A DNA stretch of 11,230 nucleotides, taken from contig JBJFGR010000086.1 of NCBI GenBank assembly GCA_051892875.1, forward strand, positions 1-11,230, written 5' to 3'. Of the stretch, positions 1-6,216 are shown one piece after another. The DNA comes from JBJFGR01 sp051892875. Its GTDB lineage: Bacteria > Pseudomonadota > Gammaproteobacteria > Enterobacterales > Succinivibrionaceae. The first letter of the stretch is position 1. Every line of letters starts with the position of its first letter. Under the pieces are notes generated by a model. That model searched no databases, had not been told where the DNA came from, and was given only the letters and a program-made list of their open reading frames with translations. A program made the position numbers and the translations under genes.

Positions 1-19
1 AAGAAAAAATAAATGCTCT

Positions 20-62
20 CACCATTAAATAGGTGTTTCAGTCGAAAGACAGGTATTATACC
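20..62. repeat. Cluster of short hairpins at window edge
   Basis: Three small inverted repeats follow one another: CACC/GGTG at 20-23 and 32-35, GTC-GAAA-GAC at 41-50 (a GNRA-type tetraloop), and GGTATTATACC at 52-62. They lie between the window edge and the frd terminator. No coding region is evident in 1-79. The bases 1-12 could read Lys-Lys-Lys-stop on the plus strand, which would fit a convergent gene ending here, but four codons are not evidence. The function is unknown and the stems are short. Confidence 0.25.
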
Positions 63-78
63 AATAATTATCTTTTAT

Positions 79-110
79 AAAAAGAAAATCCTCCCGAAGG
101 AGGATTTTTT
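79..110. terminator. Bidirectional rho-independent terminator after frdD
   Basis: ATCCTCC (88-94) and GGAGGAT (99-105) form a perfect 7-bp stem around a 4-base loop. Adjoining A and T runs lengthen the stem by several A-U pairs. On the minus strand the loop is C(UUCG)G, the extra-stable tetraloop, followed by a U-rich tail TTTTCTTTTT, 18 bases past the frdD stop, so it ends the frd operon. On the plus strand the same hairpin is followed by six T, so it can also stop a convergent transcript entering from the left edge. Confidence 0.9.
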
Positions 111-122
111 GCATGTAATATA

Positions 123-500
123 TTAAAAATTATAATTTAAGAAAAATTTTAAACCATACCACATACCGAAACATTCAATTAATGCAATTATAGATAAAGT
201 GAATGCTGCACCATATAAAACATAGTGGTGTAAACGAGTTGTGTGTATAGTTAAATCATGCAGACCATGGTAAATTCTGTGGAAACAGTGCCATAATGTA
301 GCTGATATGATTACAAATAAAATACCAGCAGTTATAAAATGGCTTATTACTCCAAAAAATCCTTTAATAAATAAATCACAACCAAAACCTTGTAATATTA
401 ATAAAACAAGGAGTATTGGCATTGCGAAACCTATTACCATTCCACCAAAGCCGAAGAGTCCCCAATAAATTGGTTCGTCGGAAACACGATTTTGAGCCAT
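123..500 (-). CDS. frdD: Fumarate reductase membrane anchor subunit FrdD
   Basis: FrdD is the second hydrophobic anchor of quinol:fumarate reductase. With FrdC it fixes the FrdAB catalytic dimer to the inner face of the cytoplasmic membrane and builds the menaquinol sites. The 125-residue protein (E. coli FrdD is 119) keeps the family N-terminal motif SDEPIYWGLFG (7-17), with W13 matching the quinone-site tryptophan near residue 14 in E. coli. Three membrane segments lie at about 15-37, 55-76 and 92-116, and a His-rich motif HRIYHGLHDLTIH (74-86) lies at the end of helix 2. The C-terminus is slightly longer and more aromatic than in E. coli. It starts 16 bases after the frdC stop, with a strong AGGAGG site 8 bases before the ATG. 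It is the last gene of the operon, just before the terminator. Confidence 0.93.
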   Translation of the reverse strand: MAQNRVSDEPIYWGLFGFGGMVIGFAMPILLVLLILQGFGCDLFIKGFFGVISHFITAGILFVIISATLWHCFHRIYHGLHDLTIHTTRLHHYVLYGAAFTLSIIALIECFGMWYGLKFFLNYNF

Positions 501-516
501 TTACTAGTCCTCCTTA

Positions 517-957
517 CTAACCTAATAACCAAAATGCAATAAAAATAACAACGCTTGATGCAATTGTACCAATCCATAATCCTAATACAACCATTGATTC
601 AGGTAGTAACTTTGTAGGATCATTTTTAGTATTTAATGCACTTATTACAGGTAAGTTTGACATAAACACGCGAACAGCTTTAGGCATTAAGTTATACCAT
701 GTATAAGCGTGATATAAAACAGCAACTAATGAAACAATGTTTAAAAGTATAATCACAGGATTTGCTATAAAAGCTCTTGGATTAATACCCAATACAGGAG
801 CGGCTATAATAAACATTAATTCTAGTGCTACAAATAAACCAAGTACAGAAGTTGCTTCTCTTAGCATGTAAGCTACATAGAACTTCTTTTCAGTCCACCA
901 GTTTGCTTTTACTGGACGAACATATGGTTTACGGTAAGATTTTACATTGTTATCCAT
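517..957 (-). CDS. frdC: Fumarate reductase membrane anchor subunit FrdC
   Basis: FrdC is the first hydrophobic anchor of the fumarate reductase complex and carries quinone-site residues. The protein is 146 residues against 131 in E. coli. The N-terminal family signature is intact (RKPYVRP at 9-15, paired tryptophans at 20-21, then FY and MLRE). E34 aligns with E. coli FrdC Glu29 and H83 with His82, both linked to quinol binding. Three membrane helices lie at about 35-57, 66-88 and 121-145. The loop between helices 2 and 3 (about 100-120) is longer than in E. coli, which accounts for most of the extra length. Its ATG shares one base with the frdB stop (TAATG), with a GGGGA site just upstream inside frdB, so translation is probably coupled. 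The E. coli residue assignments are from memory of the family. Confidence 0.94.
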   Translation of the reverse strand: MDNNVKSYRKPYVRPVKANWWTEKKFYVAYMLREATSVLGLFVALELMFIIAAPVLGINPRAFIANPVIILLNIVSLVAVLYHAYTWYNLMPKAVRVFMSNLPVISALNTKNDPTKLLPESMVVLGLWIGTIASSVVIFIAFWLLG

Positions 958-1709
958 TATTCTTCCCCTGGTTTAAACATTTTGATTACATAATCAATTG
1001 CACTTTGCTTTTTGCCTAATTGGATAGCTGAAGCAGGGTCAACATGTTTAGGACAAACCTGTGAACAGTAACCTACGAAAGTACAACTCCATACACCTTC
1101 ATCTTGGCTCATAATCTTTAGACGTTCACGAGCACCAGCATCGCGAGAGTCTATGTTATAACGATATAATAGAGTTAAAGCAGCTGGTCCTATAAAGTCC
1201 TTGTTTAACTTATATTGAGGACAAGCGGCATAACAACAACCACAGTTAATACATTGAGCGAATTGACGATATAATTCCATCTGTTGTGGGGTTTGAATAT
1301 AACCTTCAGTTAAAGGTTTATTTTCATTTTCCTTTGATGGAATGATATAAGGTTTAATTCTTTCGATTTTTTCGATTAAGTCTGAAAGGTCAACAACTAA
1401 GTCACGTTCGATAGGGAAGTTAGCTAATGGTTCAATAACCATAGTACCATTTTCATCATAGTCACGTAAGAAAGTCTTACAAGCTAGTTTTGGAACACCA
1501 TTAACCATCATACCACAAGAACCGCAAACAGCCATACGACATGACCAACGGAAGCTTAATTCTGGTTCAAGATTATCCTTGATATAGTTTAAAGCTTCTA
1601 ATAAAGAAGTTTCATGAATATAAGGAACAGTAAACTCTTGGAAATGTGGTTCACTATCAGTTTCTGGACGATAACGAGAAACTGTAATTTTCATAGTCTT
1701 ATCAGCCAT
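957..1709 (-). CDS. frdB: Fumarate reductase iron-sulfur subunit FrdB
   Basis: FrdB carries electrons from menaquinol to the flavin of FrdA through three iron-sulfur clusters. All ligand cysteines are present in 250 residues (E. coli 244). The [2Fe-2S] set is C57, C62, C65 and C77, at the same numbers as in E. coli. The [4Fe-4S] set is C153, C156, C159 and C163, and the [3Fe-4S] set is C209, C215 and C219. V212 matches E. coli Val207, the residue that keeps the third cluster as [3Fe-4S]. An additional cysteine, C158, sits inside the second motif (CINCGCCYAAC) where E. coli has leucine. About five extra residues lie in the linker near 125-145. The ATG overlaps the frdA stop by one base (TAATG), and a GGAGG site lies 10 bases upstream inside frdA. 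Confidence 0.97.
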   Translation of the reverse strand: MADKTMKITVSRYRPETDSEPHFQEFTVPYIHETSLLEALNYIKDNLEPELSFRWSCRMAVCGSCGMMVNGVPKLACKTFLRDYDENGTMVIEPLANFPIERDLVVDLSDLIEKIERIKPYIIPSKENENKPLTEGYIQTPQQMELYRQFAQCINCGCCYAACPQYKLNKDFIGPAALTLLYRYNIDSRDAGARERLKIMSQDEGVWSCTFVGYCSQVCPKHVDPASAIQLGKKQSAIDYVIKMFKPGEE

Positions 1710-3520
1710 TATTTATTAGCCTCCATTTCCTTTCTTTTCTTTTCGGCTTCTTCAGCAGCAGCACCGTATACACGTTCTGCAGGTTGGAAGTGAGTGATTT
1801 TAACATCGCTATAGCTAATTGACGGAGCTTCATCGCCATTCTTAAATGCTAAAGTATGTTTTAAGAAGTTCTTGTCATCACGTTTCTTGTATGCACCATC
1901 AGGACCGTCAAGACGCTGGTGAGAACCACGAGATTCTTTACGGTTAATCGCAGAATTTGCCATACATTCAGCAACATCTAAGGTATAACCTAATTCAATT
2001 GCATTTAAGAATTCAGTGTTAAATACACGGCCTGAAGTATCTTTGATCTTGATATTCTTGTAGCGTGCTTGTAAACCACGAAGAGTATCAATAGTCTTTT
2101 GCATAGATTCTTCTTCACGATATATACCAACACCTTCTTCCATTGAGTCGCCCATTTCGTGACGAATCTTTGAACAACTTTCAGTTCCCTTACCACTAAA
2201 TAGTGTAGAAACTTTTAAGATTGCTTGTTCAGCTTGTTTTACAAGATTAGCTTCATTTCCGAACTTAACTGTCTTTGAGTATTTAGCAGCTTCATCACCT
2301 GCTACCTTACCAAATACGATGGTTTCAACTAATGAGTTAGAACCTAAACGATTTGCACCGTGAATACCTACAGAAGCACATTCACCAGCAGCGTATAAAC
2401 CTGGTAGACGAGTTGCTGTCTTGCCATCAGTTTCAATACCACCCATTGTGTAGTGAACTACAGGTCTGATAGGTACAGGATCTTTTGCTGGATCAACACC
2501 TGCATAAGCTTGTGCTAATTCGCAAATTAATGGCAAGCGTTCATGTAGATAATCAGCACCTAAATGTCTTAAATCTAAGTATACTGCATCACCTAAAGGC
2601 ATCTTAATTGTTCTACCTTTTTTCTGTTCGTTCCAGAATGCTTGTGATACACGGTCACGCGGACCAAGTTCCATATACTTGTTCTTTGGCTGTCCAACAG
2701 GAGTTTCAGGTCCTAAACCATAATCCTGTAAATAACGGTAACCATCCTTGTTAACAAGAATACCACCTTCACCACGACAACCTTCAGTCATCAATACACC
2801 ACAACCTAATAAGCCAGTAGGGTGATATTGAACGAATTCCATATCGCGTAATGGTACACCATGACGATAAGCTAAAGCCATACCATCACCTGTTACGATA
2901 CCACCATTAGTGTTGAAGCTATAAGCACGACCAGCACCTCCAGTTGCAATAATAACAGACTTAGCTAAGATGGTGCGGCATACGCCATTCTGAATATCGT
3001 ATGTTACAACGCCTTTTATTTGACCATCTTCTTCTAATAAATCAAATACAAAGTGTTCGTCGAATCTTTGAATTGAAGGGTATTTTACAGAAGTTTGGAA
3101 TAAAGTGTGGAGCATGTGGAATCCGCTCTTATCTGCAGCGAACCAAGTGCGAGGCACTTTCATACCACCGAAACGTCTAACGTTAACTTCACCGTTTGGT
3201 TTACGGCTCCATGGGCAACCCCAATGTTCTAATTGGAACAATTCTTCTGTTGTGTGAGCAACGAAGTAATCAACTACATCCTGTTCGCACAACCAGTCAC
3301 CACCAGCAACTGTATCTTCAAAATGTTTCTCAAGGCTATCATCTGCACCCACTACCCCTGCAGCACCACCTTCTGCTGCCACTGTGTGGCTACGCATAGG
3401 GTATACTTTAGAAATTAGGGCAATTTTAAGTGTTGGGTCTTGTTCTGCAACAGCAATAGCAGCACGAAGACCAGTACCACCGGCACCGACGATGGCGACA
3501 TCGCTCTTAACTATGTCCAC
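1709..3520 (-). CDS. frdA: Fumarate reductase flavoprotein subunit FrdA
   Basis: FrdA is the catalytic subunit that reduces fumarate to succinate at a covalently bound FAD on the cytoplasmic side of the membrane. The 603-residue protein (E. coli 602) starts with the dinucleotide-binding motif VGAGGTG (11-17). H45 in MRSHTVAAEGG is the covalent FAD site. The substrate and acid-base residues fall exactly one residue past mature E. coli numbering: H233 (QYHPTG), R288 (LGPRDR), H356 (VHYTMGG) and R391 (ANRLGSNS). The length and these residues separate it from soluble fumarate reductases. The start is GTG at 3518-3520, supported by AGGAGA five bases upstream; no better in-frame ATG precedes the flavin motif. 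It is the first gene of the frd operon. Its codon choice (arginine mostly CGT/CGC) differs from the AGA-rich psd and rsgA upstream, which suggests high expression. Confidence 0.98.
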   Translation of the reverse strand: MDIVKSDVAIVGAGGTGLRAAIAVAEQDPTLKIALISKVYPMRSHTVAAEGGAAGVVGADDSLEKHFEDTVAGGDWLCEQDVVDYFVAHTTEELFQLEHWGCPWSRKPNGEVNVRRFGGMKVPRTWFAADKSGFHMLHTLFQTSVKYPSIQRFDEHFVFDLLEEDGQIKGVVTYDIQNGVCRTILAKSVIIATGGAGRAYSFNTNGGIVTGDGMALAYRHGVPLRDMEFVQYHPTGLLGCGVLMTEGCRGEGGILVNKDGYRYLQDYGLGPETPVGQPKNKYMELGPRDRVSQAFWNEQKKGRTIKMPLGDAVYLDLRHLGADYLHERLPLICELAQAYAGVDPAKDPVPIRPVVHYTMGGIETDGKTATRLPGLYAAGECASVGIHGANRLGSNSLVETIVFGKVAGDEAAKYSKTVKFGNEANLVKQAEQAILKVSTLFSGKGTESCSKIRHEMGDSMEEGVGIYREEESMQKTIDTLRGLQARYKNIKIKDTSGRVFNTEFLNAIELGYTLDVAECMANSAINRKESRGSHQRLDGPDGAYKKRDDKNFLKHTLAFKNGDEAPSISYSDVKITHFQPAERVYGAAAEEAEKKRKEMEANK

Positions 3521-3525
3521 TTTAT

Positions 3526-3531
3526 TCTCCT
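3526..3531 (-). promoter_or_regulatory. Ribosome binding site of frdA
   Basis: On the minus strand the sequence is AGGAGA-ATAAA-GTG. This strong Shine-Dalgarno element at the proper distance fixes the GTG at 3518-3520 as the frdA start. Confidence 0.8.
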
Positions 3532-3566
3532 AAAAAATCATGATTAATTAATGAAAAATTCCGAAT

Positions 3567-3603
3567 TTCAATAATAATTATCGAATATGACGTATGATAA
3601 CAA
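3567..3603 (-). promoter_or_regulatory. Candidate frd promoter with overlapping Fur-like palindrome
   Basis: On the minus strand, TTGTTA (3598-3603) lies 15 bases before GATAAT (3577-3582). This is a plausible but short-spaced sigma-70 pair. The -10 element sits inside an imperfect 19-base palindrome (3567-3585), one mismatched pair from perfect, whose core GATAAT-T-ATTATT resembles the 6-1-6 Fur arrangement. No convincing FNR box (TTGAT-N4-ATCAA) was found in 3521-3781, although frd is FNR-controlled in E. coli. In such AT-rich sequence matches of this quality can arise by chance. Confidence 0.3.
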
Positions 3604-3627
3604 AAAAATAAGAAAAATTCTCATTTT
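3602..3627 (-). terminator. Weak AT-rich terminator candidate between psd and frdA
   Basis: On the minus strand AAAATGAGAA pairs with TTCTTATTTT across a UUU loop, giving 10 pairs with one G-U and one G-C, and the T run continues past the stem. This could end rsgA-psd transcripts about 155 bases after the psd stop. The stem is nearly all A-U, so its strength is doubtful. Confidence 0.35.
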
Positions 3628-3701
3628 ATTGCTTAAAGAAAGACCTATTTTTTAATTTTTTTATATATTTAGCATTACTAAAGAGTGATAAGGATTTTTT
3701 T

Positions 3702-3748
3702 TATGTAAACAACACTTTAAATTACATACAAAAAGTGTTATTTACATA
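3702..3748. repeat. 17-bp inverted repeat between psd and frdA
   Basis: The arms 3702-3718 and 3732-3748 are complementary over 17 positions with one exception (C3710 against A3740), which becomes a G-U pair in minus-strand RNA. The loop is 13 bases. Neither strand has a U tract after the hairpin (an A run follows on the minus strand, ACTATGAAGG on the plus strand), so it is not a standard intrinsic terminator. TTACATAC occurs directly repeated at 3722-3729 and 3742-3749, 20 bases apart, with the mirrored ATGTAA at 3703-3708. An operator for the frd operon or a processed RNA hairpin is possible; the function is not known. Confidence 0.7.
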
Positions 3749-3781
3749 CTATGAAGGATATTTTAGGTTGCTCTATTTGTA

Positions 3782-4633
3782 TTATTTATAATTCACAATG
3801 TCAGCAAAATGACTTCCCATTTTTACCTTTTGGTTTGTGGTAAAGTTTGCAAATTTTATAGCATCTTTTGGAAAGGTCATAATAACTGTTGATCCTAGTT
3901 GGAACCTGCCCATTTCTTCACCTTTTTTTATAGTTACTCCATCTACATAGTCCCATGTTTTAACTTCTTTTATTTTTGAAGGGGCAACAGTTCCTGCCCA
4001 TGTTGTTATAATACTTCCTACGATAGTAGCACCAACTAAAACCATAGACATTGGACCACACGCTGTGTCAAATATACAAACAACGCGTTCGTTTTTAGTG
4101 AATAGATCATCGATGTGTTTTACATAAGTAGGATTTACGGAATAGTATTTACCAGGAATAAAGATCATTTTTTTTAATTTGCCAGTAATAGGCATATGTA
4201 TGCGATGATAATCTGTTGGTGATAAGTAAATACAAGCAAATTGACCGTCTTTAAATTCTTTAGCTATATCTTCTGAACCACCAAGTAATGAACGGAGACT
4301 ATAATCCTGTCCTTTTGCCGCAATTAATCTTCCAAATGATATATCTCCAAATTCAGCCATAGTGCCATCTACAGGCATACAAAGATTTGAATTATCACCA
4401 TAAATAGGTCTTATGCCGTTTTTTAATTTGCGGGTGAAGAATTCATTAAAAGTCTTATATTGATAAAAGTCTTCGATTTCAGCCTCTCTCATATTGACAT
4501 TATATTTTTTTGCAAAAAATTGAATTGCAGAAGTTGTTATATCCCCCATTTCTTTGTTTGCAAAAAATCCTGCTATACATGTTAGGATGTATTTTGGAGT
4601 TAAATGATGAAGTAAAACCTTTAATAATTCCAT
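3782..4633 (-). CDS. psd: Phosphatidylserine decarboxylase proenzyme
   Basis: Psd decarboxylates phosphatidylserine to phosphatidylethanolamine at the inner membrane, the last step in making the main zwitterionic phospholipid. The 283-residue proenzyme carries the self-cleavage motif LGST (246-249). Cutting between G247 and S248 would give a beta chain of about 247 residues and an alpha chain of about 36 with an N-terminal pyruvoyl group. The other members of the self-cleavage triad fit D89 (MPVDGT) and H146 (DYHRIHMP). It is shorter than E. coli Psd (322), mainly at the C-terminus. The ATG follows an AAAGGA site by about 11 bases. It lies 61 bases after rsgA on the same strand, the rsgA-psd order also found in E. 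coli, so the two are probably cotranscribed. Confidence 0.96.
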   Translation of the reverse strand: MELLKVLLHHLTPKYILTCIAGFFANKEMGDITTSAIQFFAKKYNVNMREAEIEDFYQYKTFNEFFTRKLKNGIRPIYGDNSNLCMPVDGTMAEFGDISFGRLIAAKGQDYSLRSLLGGSEDIAKEFKDGQFACIYLSPTDYHRIHMPITGKLKKMIFIPGKYYSVNPTYVKHIDDLFTKNERVVCIFDTACGPMSMVLVGATIVGSIITTWAGTVAPSKIKEVKTWDYVDGVTIKKGEEMGRFQLGSTVIMTFPKDAIKFANFTTNQKVKMGSHFADIVNYK

Positions 4634-4682
4634 GATGGTTATATCCTTTCTTTTATTAGTTAAGTTTTAAATAGTATAACAT

Positions 4683-4700
4683 AAATGATATTTATCATTT
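4683..4700. repeat. Palindrome across the rsgA stop codon
   Basis: AAATGATA (4683-4690) and TATCATTT (4693-4700) are perfect complementary arms separated by two T. The rsgA TGA stop (4695-4697) lies in the right arm. On the minus strand it is upstream of psd, and a TATACT -10-like hexamer follows shortly after. It may be an operator-type site or a weak hairpin in the rsgA-psd message; there is no U tract. Confidence 0.5.
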
Positions 4701-5768
4701 TTTGTATTTTTTCCCAGGTTCTACATAAACACTAGGTTTATTATTACTCATAGACTCGATGATTTTTAAGTAATTGTCATATCTAAATTGAGAAATTTTT
4801 CCATTTTTAACAGCGTCAACTATGGCACATCCTGGTTCATTTTCATTATGTTTGCAATCTCTGAATTTGCAACAACCTATGTATGGTGTAAATTCTTTAT
4901 AACTCTTTGTTACTTCTTCATTAGTTAGATGCCATAATGCAAATTCTCTAATTCCAGGCGAATCGATTATTAGACCTCCATTATCAAGATGGTATAATTT
5001 GGTATTAGTTGTAGTATGTTGACCTAAACCAGAAGTTTGAGATATTTCATTAGTATTTGCATAAGCTGTAGGGACAAGAACATTTAATAGAGATGTTTTG
5101 CCGACACCAGATTGCCCCACAAGAACAGTGTTTTCATTCTCTATTAAATTTAGTAATTCTGAAATACCTTCTTGAGTTTGGGTACTCACGAGTAATGTTT
5201 TATATCCTAAGTTTTTATAAACGTTTAAAGTTTTTTCTAATTCTGTTTTTTCATCATCTGTAAATAAATCTGCTTTATTAATAATAATGATAGGTGATAA
5301 TTGAGCTTTTGCACAAGCTATGAGGTAGCGGTCAAGAATATTTGTTGAAAACTCAGGTTCTTTAGCATTAACTATTATTATTTTTGAAATGTTTGCCACA
5401 ATTGGTTTTAATCCATCATAATAATCAGGTCGAGAAAGAAGGCTGGTTCTAGGTTTTACTGTTTCAACAAGACCATTTTGTTGTTCATTATTTGTGATAT
5501 CTATTCTAAAAAGAACAGCATCACCTGTTGTTAAACTTTCAATAGTTCTTCTTATGTAACAGCGATAAATAATTCTTGTTTTATTATCTTCAACATCAAC
5601 TTGTTTGCCATATCTACTTACAATAGTACCATCCATTAGAGGTCCTAAGTTGGATTGGTTTATGGTAGTATTATCCTCGGATAAATTATGGGCATTGTTA
5701 ATTAGTTTTGAATGACGAGCTTTGACATTACGAAATTGTTTATGACTTAATTTGATATTTTTAGCCAT
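4695..5768 (-). CDS. rsgA: Small ribosomal subunit biogenesis GTPase RsgA
   Basis: RsgA (YjeQ) is a circularly permuted GTPase that acts in late maturation of the 30S subunit and leaves when GTP is hydrolysed. In 357 residues (E. coli 350) the order is a basic N-terminus, an OB fold at about 45-105, the G4 motif NKAD (164-167), the G1 P-loop GQSGVGKTS (218-226), a switch with GLGQHTTT (247-254), and the G3 motif DSPG (269-272). A C-terminal zinc site follows with C300, C305, H307 and C314. G4 before G1 is the permutation that marks the family. The His-to-last-Cys spacing is one residue longer than in E. coli. The start ATG has AAGG about 7 bases upstream. It is divergent from tRNA-Gly; in E. 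coli orn lies between them. Confidence 0.97.
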   Translation of the reverse strand: MAKNIKLSHKQFRNVKARHSKLINNAHNLSEDNTTINQSNLGPLMDGTIVSRYGKQVDVEDNKTRIIYRCYIRRTIESLTTGDAVLFRIDITNNEQQNGLVETVKPRTSLLSRPDYYDGLKPIVANISKIIIVNAKEPEFSTNILDRYLIACAKAQLSPIIIINKADLFTDDEKTELEKTLNVYKNLGYKTLLVSTQTQEGISELLNLIENENTVLVGQSGVGKTSLLNVLVPTAYANTNEISQTSGLGQHTTTNTKLYHLDNGGLIIDSPGIREFALWHLTNEEVTKSYKEFTPYIGCCKFRDCKHNENEPGCAIVDAVKNGKISQFRYDNYLKIIESMSNNKPSVYVEPGKKYKK

Positions 5769-5803
5769 TATTAACCTTGCAGTAGTAATAAAATAATTTT
5801 AAC

Positions 5804-5832
5804 ATTATAGCTAATAAAAAAATAATTAAAAA
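5804..5832 (-). promoter_or_regulatory. Candidate rsgA-psd promoter
   Basis: On the minus strand a perfect TATAAT (5804-5809) lies 35 bases before the rsgA start, allowing a short leader. The -35 region 17 bases upstream is only T-rich (TTTTTA), so the call rests mainly on the -10 hexamer in a very AT-rich stretch. Confidence 0.4.
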
Positions 5833-5876
5833 TTTTTTTAAAAAAATGTTGCAATTATAATTAAAACATATATAAT
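5814..5876 (+). promoter_or_regulatory. tRNA-Gly promoter with A/T-tract UP-like element
   Basis: TTGCAA (5849-5854) and a perfect TATAAT (5871-5876) are 16 bases apart. Transcription would begin near 5882-5884, a dozen bases before the mature tRNA. Phased A and T tracts at 5814-5847, directly upstream of the -35, look like an UP element, and the bases after the -10 (ACACTCCG) are locally GC-rich, as in stringently controlled stable-RNA promoters. The promoter elements are seen in the sequence; the growth-rate control is inference. Confidence 0.8.
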
Positions 5877-5895
5877 ACACTCCGTTTCTTGCAGA

Positions 5896-5971
5896 GCGGG
5901 AATAGCTCAGTTGGTAGAGCATAACCTTGCCAAGGTTAGGGTCGCGAGTTCGAGCCTCGTTTCCCGCTCCA
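5896..5971 (+). tRNA. tRNA-Gly (anticodon GCC)
   Basis: The 76-base cloverleaf is complete. The acceptor arms GCGGGAA (5896-5902) and TTCCCGC (5961-5967) pair fully, and the D arm is GCTC/GAGC. The anticodon stem TAACC/GGTTA holds loop TTGCCAA with anticodon GCC at 5929-5931. The T arm GCGAG/CTCGT holds TTCGAGC. The discriminator is T5968 and the CCA end (5969-5971) is encoded. GCC reads GGC and GGU glycine codons. It stands alone here, whereas E. coli has three tandem copies (glyVXY) next to orn-rsgA. No duplicated 3' end was seen nearby that would mark an integrated element. Confidence 0.98.
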
Positions 5972-6216
5972 AATTAGTTTATATAAAATATTCTGATTTA
6001 CTTGTTTTCTAAAAAAATCAAATTTTCTACTTTAAAAATCCTTTTATTGACCTTATATATAAATTATATAATTGTAGTTTGCAATGTTTATCACAGACTA
6101 ATATTAAATTATCAAACAATTTTTTTTGTTTTTTAGTAAAATACTGTGATTTATTTATGGTATTATTTCTAATTTAAATTTTTATTTTATTATTTTAATA
6201 AATTGGTATTTATAAA
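5972..6216 (+). promoter_or_regulatory. secA upstream region, weak promoter candidate, no secM
   Basis: This very AT-rich 245-base stretch holds no credible gene. A possible sigma-70 promoter is TTGCAA (6079-6084), 17 bases, TATTAA (6102-6107), which would leave a leader of roughly 100 bases; another option near 6047-6072 has poor spacing. No secM-like arrest peptide frame was found, and no purine-rich ribosome site precedes the secA ATG (the bases are TTGGTATTTATAAA). No clear terminator for the tRNA was seen. Confidence 0.3.

Noticed and set aside
1..12. Lys-Lys-Lys-stop as the end of a plus-strand gene
   Set aside because: Four codons of an A-rich stretch cannot support a gene call, although the convergent terminator would fit one.
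3702..3748. Hairpin as the intrinsic terminator of rsgA-psd
   Set aside because: On the minus strand the hairpin is followed by a run of A, not U; on the plus strand no T run follows.
3521..3781. FNR box upstream of frdA
   Set aside because: The best stretch (GTGATAAGGATTTT near 3685-3698) keeps only six of ten half-site bases.
5896..5971. tRNA-Gly as an integration site of a mobile element
   Set aside because: No copy of the tRNA 3' end, integrase gene or foreign cargo is present in the window.
6079..6095. CRP-like site upstream of secA
   Set aside because: Only the right half TCACA is good; the left half is TGCAA, and such partial matches are common in AT-rich DNA.
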